A stretch of 15,384 bases of DNA from Circinella minor (taxonomy: Eukaryota; Mucoromycota; Mucoromycetes; Mucorales; Lichtheimiaceae), in NCBI GenBank assembly GCA_016758965.1, contig JAEPRB010000157.1, forward strand, positions 81,317 through 96,700, written 5' to 3'. Below the pieces are notes generated by a model. That model was not told the DNA's origin and ran no database searches. It saw nothing but the letters and a program-made list of their open reading frames with translations. The translations under genes were made by a program, and so were the position numbers. Below are positions 8,494 through 15,384 of this stretch, in pieces; the first letter of the stretch is position 1, and each line of letters begins with the position of its first letter.

Positions 8494-8522
8494 AAAACAA
8501 CTATAATATATATATATATATA

Positions 8523-8676
8523 ATGACATCACCTATATCATGGCCATTGGTGGTGTGGCATAATTATAGTAATCCTATAACAACTTGTTTAACATCCAAT
8601 TATCCTTATATTTTTGCTGGACAAAAAGATGGACACATTTGGATTTATACCTTACATAATGAACTTATTCGAGTAC

Positions 8677-8710
<34 letters not shown>

Positions 8711-9451
8711 GCATAAAAAAAAAGCATACACCTCCATTTTTTTTTTCTTTTTGTTAATCACGTATATAATTTATATTCTTTTATTTTTTTTAGCATAAAC
8801 TATTACTTGTTGGACATAAAGCTCCCATTACAGCTTTATGTGTTATTCATAATTCAGAAACAAAAAATGGAAATAATGATATTTTAATAAGTGCAGCCGA
8901 AGACGGGTACATATATTTGAATATATTTAAAAAAAAAAGAGAGAAAAAAAAATTAAATTATTATTTTTGGCGTGTGTGGGTTGTGGGGATAATATAATAG
9001 TGAGATTGCTCGATGGAATATTTCAGATGGTTGTTGTCTTGGTGTCAATGCAAAAGGATTTCTCGGTGTACCACGTCAATTAAAAATATTTAATCAGGTT
9101 TGTTTTTTAAAAAAGGGTTGTCATTGAAGGGTTTAAAAAGAGGAGAAAGAGAGACAAAAAAAAAAAAAGGGGTTTAAAAAAAAAGTTAAATTTGTTGTCT
9201 AAAATATATTATATATATATATATAGTTTAGAGGTCGATATATTTTTTGTGCTGGACAATCAAATGAAATATGTATTCTTGATTCTACATCATTAGAGGT
9301 AAGTATATCTATAGAGTGTTTAATAAGAAAAGGTTATCATTAATATATATATATTTGTGAATTAGGTAGTTCGAATATGGGGAGGTCATTCAAGTTGGGT
9401 GACATGTTCAGATTTTTATGATATAGGTATATATAAAAAACATATATAAAA

Positions 9452-9486
<35 letters not shown>

Positions 9487-12400
9487 CATAACTAAAAAAA
9501 AGTAAATGAATAATAGATGCAGAAAGAGGAAGATTAGTTACTATAACGATGGATGGAAAATTGGATATTTGGGATTTTGATCCTTCAAGACAAGCTATAT
9601 TTAAAGATCGAACACCTGTGGATCAATCACAACTTGTAAAAGAAGATGATAAAATACCTGATATTGCTATAAATATTTCAAGTAATTCTTCTTTTCCTGG
9701 TTTATGTATGGCAACTACACGTCGAAATGTTGTGGTAAATAATAAATAAATATATATATACATATACATATATAATATTATTATTATACTATTATTAATT
9801 AAAACCTTTCTTCCCCTTCCCTCCCCAAGAATAGATTTTTGTATTACGTAATAATAGATTTGTACCAGAAATTACATTACCAGCTAAAGAAAATACATGT
9901 TGGATAGATGCAGAATTTTATGGAAATCATAAACTTATTCTTTATGCACAGGTACCATTTTTTTTTTTTTAAAAAAAAAAAAAACTTAAAAATGAATAAT
10001 AATAATTTTTTTTTTTTTTAGGATGGTGAATATTTTGAATATTTATTAAAACCACCTCAAGGTGTAAAACCTGGTAGTATGCCAGATCAAGAAACACAAT
10101 TATATTATAGGTAAAAATTATAATCATAATTATTATTTAAAATAACAAATAGATGTATTTACCTTCCCCCCCCCCTTTTTTTTTTTTAGTGTAAAATTAT
10201 TACAAACGTATCGATTGAATCATTCTGGTAAATAAAAAAAAGTTTATATTTTTGTTTTTTTTTTCTAATCCAAATGGTATTATATATAATAGAAAATGGT
10301 TCTTATACCATGGCAGGATCATGTCATAATACAATTTTATGTAATAAAATGACACATCGTAATAAACCAGAATATTCAATTGTATCTTTTTGTAATGATG
10401 CAACAAATTCAACTTTTGCCATTCATATTTTAAATGAAAATAATATACAAGAAGAAGAAGAAGAAGAAGAAGAAGCAAAATCAAAATTAATATCATGTAA
10501 TGTATATATATGTATATATATATTACTATATCAAATGCTAATGAAATTTATATTTATATATATAGTACATCCGTTTAATGATATTTGGCCTATAAAAGAA
10601 CGAAAAGATCCAAAATTTGGATCTATTACAGCAACAGTACCTGTTAGTAGTAATCATTTAGCTATTGGATATGGTAAGAGAAAATTATAGACAATACATC
10701 TACATGTAGTTATTCATTTTTTTTTTTCGTTTTTAAATATAGAAAATGGAACGATCTGTGTTGTACCTTTATCATTAGCATTATTACATTTATCCAATTT
10801 ATCACAATATGTAGCACATAAATCGAGTGTACGAGTATTTGAAAAAGCACATCATGGTCCAGTCACATGTTTAATTGTACATGAATCACATCAATATCAA
10901 TATTTACTTTCAGGAGGTCAAGATGGTGCAGTAAAAATATGGAATTTAATGTAAATATATATATATATATATTATTATTTAATTTTTTTATAGTACCCTA
11001 TATTAACGTGCCTTTTTTAGTGATGGAAAATATATTGTATCATTTACAGTTCATACATTACCAGTTCAATCATTTATTGATCCTGCAGAACAAATAGAAA
11101 CAAGAATAAAAGGATGTGTTGTATCAGTTGCACGTGATAATTCGGTTGCTCTTATTTCGGTAGATTCAATGAGTTGGTATGTTAATCATAATTTTTTGTT
11201 TTAACTTATTATATAATAATTAACCCGTTTTTTTATAGTTTATTTATATTTCCAAGTCATCCGTATCCATTATCTGCTATTCAATGGCGTACTTCAGAAG
11301 ATTATCTTGTTCTTGGATATAGTGATGAAACAACTTATGTATGGCAGGTAATGAAATTTAAAAATCTCTTTTTTTATTAATTCTTAGTATTATCATTATT
11401 AATTTATTATTATTATTAGTTGGCTTCTGGATATCTTGATCGAGTTCTTCATGGAAAAACATCAAAAGAAGTACTTGATGATGATCGATGGCCTATTAAT
11501 CATGTTTCAGCTTCAATACCTTCTATTAGTAATAATAATAGTAGTAAACATAATGTTAATATTCGATCTATTACATCATATAATGAAGGTATAAAAAAAA
11601 ATTGTTCTTTTTATTATTATTTGAAAAGATATCTGATTATCATTGTTATTATAGCCCTTCAAATGTCAACTTTATTTAGTCATGTTTTTACATTTAATAT
11701 ACGACGTGTGGTTCATGATTTATATGCAAGATATGAACGTACTCGAGGTCAAGGAAGAACAACAACAACAGGAGGATTATTATTAGGAAATGATTTAGTT
11801 GTACCATCTCCTACACCACAACAATCTACTTCATCTACATCCTATGATGCTGTTGTGCCTGATATTACTACTTTTAGACCTGACAAGGATGATCCGCTTG
11901 ATATTATGAGTCAGCCAGAAGATGATGACACTAATCATAATCATAAAAAACGTTTCAAAGATAAACGAAATACAGACCTTCAAAAACGTTTAGAATTAGT
12001 TTCTGCTATTATTGCAACAAGTATATCTTGGAATGTTAGTGAAGCTTTTGAAAATATTTGTAGTAGGACATTAACATTACAAAAACATTGTTGTTATGAA
12101 AATATTAATTTTGGTCTTAAAGGGTAAAAAAAGTTATTTTAAAAAAATAGTAATATTGTTATTGAAAGAAGAAGCAGAAAAAGTTAACACTAAATAAATA
12201 TATTTATTTTAGGGCCAATGGATTTTTATCTTTACTTGCACCTTTGGAAGATGAAAAAGATGCATGGAAAATATCTCCTGATATGACAGCATCAAGACTT
12301 TTATCTGTAGCTCATCTTGCAAAAGCCATTATATTTATTGCAGGTACACCTTTTAATTATATATATATAGATATAGATAGATGGGCTACTTTATATATTT

Positions 12401-14299
12401 ATATTATTCTTTATATATAGGTCAAGAAGCTAAAAGTTCTGATTTAATTGCTGGATATGCAATGGCTTTACCTGCTGTTGTTGGAAAACAATATTGTTTT
12501 CCATCTTTATCATTATTAAGTAAATATTGGCAAGATCCTTCAGGTAAAATTCTTTATATATATACATATAAAATAAATAAATGGAAAATTATTATTATTA
12601 TTTTGTTATTCAATATTTTATATTTTTAATATTTTATAGCACGATCTTTATTTTCAAGTGCATTAAATGGATTACCACAAAAAGAAATCATGTCTTTGAT
12701 TGTTTATTGGGAACATTATCGTAAGTTATATAAACATCCTTTATTTTTATTTTTTTTAATAATTCGATTAATATTTGTATTATATATATATAAAGTTCCT
12801 ACATCAAGTTCTCCAGAAAGTCATGGTTCGTATATGATGGCAAGAGCAACAATTGTTCTTGGTATCATGGGTTGTGATCAACCACAAATGTTGGATAATC
12901 AGTAAGTAATTTAATACATAATCTCACTACCTAGTTTTATTTTTCTAATAATTTTAATTTTTTATTTTTATAAAGTGTTCGAAGATATACAGCACTTAGT
13001 CTTGCATTATTATTATCTGATTCTGATTTAGATGAACCCAAAAGTCATCAATCAGATCCTTCTCATGCTTCTGTTGCTCGTACATTAGCATCCATGGAAT
13101 TACTTAGTCAAGGTTTTAATACATGGGAATCTTATATCAATGCTGCAGAAGTATTACGAACGATGTTTGCTTATACAACAGATACCCAACCGGCTGTGAG
13201 TAGAGGAGCCAAAAATGCTATTTTTCAGATTGCTAGTATGAATACACCTCTTGTTATTGGTACATTAACCTATGATACATCAAATGCCAAAAAATTGGAA
13301 GATCGTATTCAATGTCTTCGTATCATTGGTTCATTTATACGCAAGGTTTGTAAAGTTTTTTTTTTTTTTTTTTTTTTTTTCAAAAGTTGGGTTTTTGGCG
13401 ATAAAAAATTATGAAATTTAATTTTGTGTATTTAAAAAATAAAATCTTAGAAACCTGTTATTTTATATTCACATGTTCATCGAGTGGTGGAATCAGTAGT
13501 TAAAACTCTTGATCCTAATATACCTCATCTTCGAGACAAAGTTTTATCCACAGCTACTACGGTTCTTCATGATTTAGTGAAAACGTAACGTGTATAATTT
13601 TATTTTATTTTATTTATGTTGATACTTTTATATTAACTTTCTCTCTCTCTCTTTCTCTCTATCACTTTTTATTAATGTATATATATATATATATATATAT
13701 ATAGGTACCCATTTGTCGATTTTAGTAGTAGTGCACAAAAATTAGTTGTGGGTACATTAGAAGGTGCTTCTGTTATATATGATTTACGTACAGCTACACG
13801 ATCTGTTGTACTTGAAGGACATCAAGGATCAATTAGTGCTCTTGGATTTTCACCTGATGCTAAATTTGTTGCTACTAGTTCTTTACAAGATCAAACTGTA
13901 AGAGTATGGTATTCTAATTTAAGTCTTTTTGGTGTATTAACAAGTAGTCTTTCACAAGGATTAAGTAATACAAATAATCGAAATCATCGATATGATGATG
14001 GTAGTAGTATTGATCATCGAGAATCAGGATCACAAAAAGCTTATAAAGTATTTTCATTTGCTTTACCTCATGGTGGTAAGTTATTTTGTTACATTCATTT
14101 TTATATTCGTGATATAATATATACAAAAGAAGTAATGATTTTTTTTTTTTGGTTCAATAACAAATAAATTGACTTTTTTTTTTAAATTTTAGGTATAACT
14201 GAACCGTATCAAATTATGCATCAAGTTCATTTTGAATGGACTTCTTCTCGATGTGTTAAATTACATGTACGAGACTTGGTGATGAGTTTTAACGTATAA
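8523..14299 (+). CDS. WDR7: WDR7 / rabconnectin-3 beta homologue, 1266 aa, 24 exons
   Basis: The spliced frame gives the WDR7 architecture: N-terminal WD40 repeats (about residues 1-580), a long helical middle, and C-terminal WD repeats (from about 1110). Marks include GH/WD pairs such as LVGHKAPITALC, AAEDGEIARWNISDG, WGGHSSWVTC, GGQDGAVKIWNL and, near the end, LEGHQGSISALGFSPDAKF with TVRVW. The middle contains family-like FPSLSLLSKYWQDP. WDR7 partners DmX-like (Rav1-type) proteins in the RAVE/rabconnectin-3 complex, which promotes V-ATPase assembly and organelle acidification; the same role in vacuole and endosome acidification is inferred here. At 1266 residues it is shorter than the human protein (about 1490). 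The start at 8523 opens directly into the first WD blade. Earlier in-frame codons lie in T/TA-rich leader and are unlikely. A Glu8 tract (10451-10474) sits in a loop of the N-terminal half. No frame breaks were seen. Confidence 0.9.
8680..8707 (+). repeat. (TA)14 intronic microsatellite
   Basis: The TA run lies just inside the 5' end of the first WDR7 intron, directly after the GTACGTG donor. Confidence 0.8.
9455..9482 (+). repeat. (TA)14 intronic microsatellite
   Basis: The TA run fills the middle of the fifth WDR7 intron (9427-9516). Confidence 0.8.
10451..10474 (+). repeat. (GAA)8 coding repeat
   Basis: Eight pure GAA codons encode a Glu run in the tenth WDR7 exon, followed by Ala-Lys-Ser-Lys. 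It lies in an insert of the N-terminal propeller half and is probably a disordered acidic loop. Confidence 0.85.
11420..13584 (+). other. Middle helical region of the WDR7-like protein
   Basis: Residues about 581-1107. It starts with a polar linker rich in Ser, Asn and Thr (11420-11960), including a PEDDDTNHNHKKRFKDKR segment. A mainly helical part follows (SAIIATSISWNVSEAFENIC, FPSLSLLSKYWQDP, RRYTALSLALLLSDSDLDEP). Armadillo-like helical folds are expected here in the family, and the helical pattern agrees, but the fold is inference. Confidence 0.6.
13356..13380 (+). repeat. T25 homopolymer in intron
   Basis: A run of 25 T lies eleven bases into the intron 13346-13450 of the WDR7-like gene. 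It is likely to vary in length between isolates and is a weak point for assembly. Confidence 0.8.
13678..13703 (+). repeat. (TA)13 tract forming a 3' splice site
   Basis: The TA run ends in the TAG acceptor at 13702-13704 of the WDR7-like gene, so the repeat itself supplies the first two bases of the splice signal. Confidence 0.75.
13705..14299 (+). other. C-terminal WD repeats of the WDR7-like protein
   Basis: Residues 1108-1266. LVVGTLEGASVIYDL, then LEGHQGSISALGFSPDAKF with GH at 1146-1147, and TVRVW with Trp1176, form clear WD-type units. A polar insert (NTNNRNHRYDDGSSIDHRES) interrupts the next strand pair, and the protein ends HFEWTSSRCVKLHVRDLVMS plus three residues. In the family this end completes the second propeller. 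Confidence 0.75.
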
Positions 14300-14840
14300 T
14301 AATAATCTTTATTTTCTTTCCCCCTCTCTCTTTTGGTTGTTTTGATTTGTAATATAAATAAATAATTGTTAGTAATAACTATTTAGGTCCTGTTTATAAC
14401 ATCAATGTTTGTACCTTTTCAACAGTCGTATAAAAATGTACAGAACCCCTTCTCCATTGATTATTTGGAATAACGAAAAGTTATATAATGCTAATCATGA
14501 ATGACAGAGTTTTTTTTTTATTCGTGAAACTCGTATGTAAAACCATCTTTCATAGAAAACACATTAATAAAGTACTAATTTATGATAGATGTAATATTGA
14601 AGTGTTAACTATTATTATACAAGTATGTTGTTTAAAATCATACATTTCTTTTACCATTATCTCTCTTCTCATCCAACCGGCTCCAATTTCTATTTTATTA
14701 TTCGCGAAGAAGAATTAGCTCAAAATAAAAAATGATAAATGTTTATAAATATGCCTATATAAATAACATTTAAAATTTTTAATAAATTACCTTTGTAGCA
14801 ACAATTGACTTTTGAAATCATTCATGCTTGATGAAAGATA
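14300..14840. other. 3' region of the WDR7-like gene and A+T-rich intergenic DNA
   Basis: Just after the stop codon lies a T/C-rich stretch and AATAAA at 14357-14362. The rest is A+T-rich, with no gene I can support. A 76-codon plus-strand frame at 14488-14718 is hydrophobic and has no family-like features. Confidence 0.45.
14357..14362 (+). terminator. Likely polyadenylation signal AATAAA for the WDR7-like gene
   Basis: AATAAA lies 58 bases after the stop codon within ATAAATAAATAATT. It is the first canonical signal downstream, and a CT-rich stretch precedes it. Confidence 0.45.
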
Positions 14841-15384
14841 AATCAGTGGTACGGATTTGTGTCACGCATCAATTCGACTTATCGCCCTTCCCTAACGACT
14901 TTTTGTTCAAAGAGCCATCGATTAGAAATATGATGCTATCCAAGCCTCCACTTTCGACAAGTAAACTATAGCTTAAACAGCTACAAGTACATAGATAAAA
15001 CAAGTAGATCCGTCAAATATTCAATAAGCAGTCTATGCAAGTGTTATTGATGAGGAGATTCTACGGGATTGTCGGGTCATTTTCTTTTGAGAATTACTAC
15101 GGGCGTAGCAAAAGCCCGACTAGAGGCGTAGCATGGAGGGGTCATATTAGTGTCGCTATTGTTCGCTACGCCCCTAATCTGACTTTGATCTTTGATCCAT
15201 TAAAACCATCCTCACTTGGACAATTGGTTCTATTTTTTTCATTGTTAGTTTGGATTTTTTTTTTTTTGAATATAATGCTTAACGAAGATGGTCTTAGATG
15301 ATGTCCTCTTTGTCATTTTTATAAACACTGTTTATAATACAAGAATTTATAGAAGTTTATTTTATAGATGAACATGTAGTACGT
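14841..15384. other. Compositionally distinct right-hand segment, possible mobile-element remnant
   Basis: This part is visibly richer in G and C than the surrounding DNA. It holds the inverted-repeat cluster at 15071-15174. A minus-strand frame of 48 codons (complement of 14869-15012) reads protein-like at its end (ESGGLDSIIFLIDGSLNKKS) before a TGA. An 88-codon plus-strand frame at 15035-15301 crosses the inverted repeats and is probably fortuitous. Decayed transposon DNA is my best reading, unproven. Confidence 0.3.
15071..15174. repeat. Cluster of interlocking GCGTAGC inverted repeats
   Basis: GGGCGTAGC (15101-15109) and GGCGTAGC (15125-15132) lie 24 bases apart in the same orientation, and both can pair with GCTACGCCC (15165-15173). 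CTACG-GG-CGTAG (15097-15108) is a small palindrome. GTCGGG (15071-15076) can pair with CCCGAC (15115-15120), and CGGGC (15100-15104) with GCCCG (15114-15118). Several alternative hairpins are therefore possible in about 100 bases. Confidence 0.7.

Larger units (their letters stand above)
8215..8522. other. Short intergenic region: 3' end of the small gene and WDR7 leader
   Basis: The 308 bases between the small gene and the WDR7-like gene hold T runs, an (ATT)n tract, the likely polyadenylation signal at 8317-8322, a T run at about 8404-8418, an upstream ORF at 8425-8493 and a (TA)8 tract at 8507-8522 that touches the WDR7 start codon. The WDR7 promoter must be compact or overlap the upstream gene. 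Confidence 0.5.
8523..11347 (+). other. N-terminal WD40 half of the WDR7-like protein
   Basis: Residues 1-580 contain the N-terminal blades. GH or WD-type signatures occur near residues 57 (GH), 93 (RWN), 151 (GH), in LDIWDF encoded at about 9564-9581, and at about 490 (KIWNL). The repeats are irregular, as is usual for the family, so I cannot count blades by eye with certainty. The long insert coded by the 10293-10496 exon carries the acidic Glu tract. Confidence 0.7.
8523..14299 (+). other. WDR7: Exon map of the WDR7-like gene
   Basis: Exons: 8523-8672, 8794-8906, 9001-9097, 9227-9298, 9366-9426, 9517-9734, 9835-9951, 10022-10110, 10190-10227, 10293-10496, 10566-10673, 10743-10950, 11021-11176, 11239-11347, 11420-11588, 11655-12123, 12213-12343, 12421-12543, 12640-12720, 12796-12901, 12976-13345, 13451-13584, 13705-14075 and 14193-14299. 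They sum to 3801 bases, 1267 codons with the TAA stop. Every intron starts GT. All acceptors are TAG except AAG before 12796 and before 12976. Introns run from 62 to 129 bases; the smallest exon is 38 bases (10190-10227). Each junction was chosen so that the frame continues and the protein stays family-like; a few could shift by a codon. Confidence 0.85.

Noticed and set aside
10200..10496. Minus-strand 98-codon frame
   Set aside because: It is antisense to WDR7 exons, and its Leu run is the complement of the GAA repeat.
8794..14299. Several separate genes in place of one WDR7-like gene
   Set aside because: Frames join across GT-AG introns with matching phases from 8523 to 14299, and the WD-helical-WD order matches one known family.
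14809..14820. CTTTTGAAATCA, identical to bases 1-12
   Set aside because: A 12-base match in A+T-rich DNA over 15 kb is within chance, and the flanks differ.
15101..15175. Possible tRNA or tRNA-derived SINE, because of GTTCGCTAC at 15161-15169
   Set aside because: It resembles a B box only in GTTCG, and no acceptable A box lies at the right distance.
15035..15301. Plus-strand 88-codon frame starting MQVLLMRRFYGI
   Set aside because: It runs through the inverted-repeat cluster and then T-rich DNA. There is no family-like pattern, so it is probably fortuitous.
1..15384. Bacterial operon, phage or CRISPR content
   Set aside because: Spliced genes and fungal-type protein families exclude a prokaryotic reading, and no spaced identical repeats are present.

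Overview
The window looks like nuclear DNA of an A+T-rich, intron-dense fungus, most likely from Mucoromycota (a Mucorales-type genome is my best guess). The reasons are many short GT-AG introns (mostly 62-130 bases), almost all ending in TAG, strong A/T preference at third codon positions, long A/T homopolymers, and the protein families present. No bacterial, plasmid or CRISPR features were seen. The genus assignment is inference.

Layout. Bases 1-4593 form a gene-poor, very A+T-rich stretch. It holds a degenerate 10-bp tandem repeat (309-467), decayed coding fragments on both strands including a zinc-knuckle-like tail at 1330-1383, and otherwise simple-sequence DNA. Three spliced genes follow, all on the + strand: (1) 4594-6794, six exons, a 538-residue protein with two pleckstrin-homology (PH) domains; (2) 7760-8214, three exons, a 94-residue CYSTM-like protein with a cysteine-rich C-terminal membrane segment; (3) 8523-14299, 24 exons, a 1266-residue homologue of WDR7/rabconnectin-3 beta. 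Bases 14300-15384 hold the WDR7 3' region and a less A+T-rich patch with a cluster of GCGTAGC inverted repeats.

I built the gene models by hand. I joined exons where GT donors and AG acceptors kept the reading frame and the protein stayed family-like. All three models close exactly in frame (1617, 285 and 3801 coding bases) and all end with TAA.

The genes do not form an obvious pathway. The double-PH protein probably reads phosphoinositides at membranes, the WDR7 homologue probably supports assembly or regulation of the vacuolar/endosomal V-ATPase, and the small protein belongs by look to a stress-linked family. All three plausibly act at membranes, but the shared neighbourhood may be chance.

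The points most worth following up are the repeated exon structure of the two PH domains, the cysteine tail of the small gene that appears only after splicing, several intron lengths that are multiples of three with no stop, the helically phased repeat at 309-467, and the inverted-repeat cluster near 15100.
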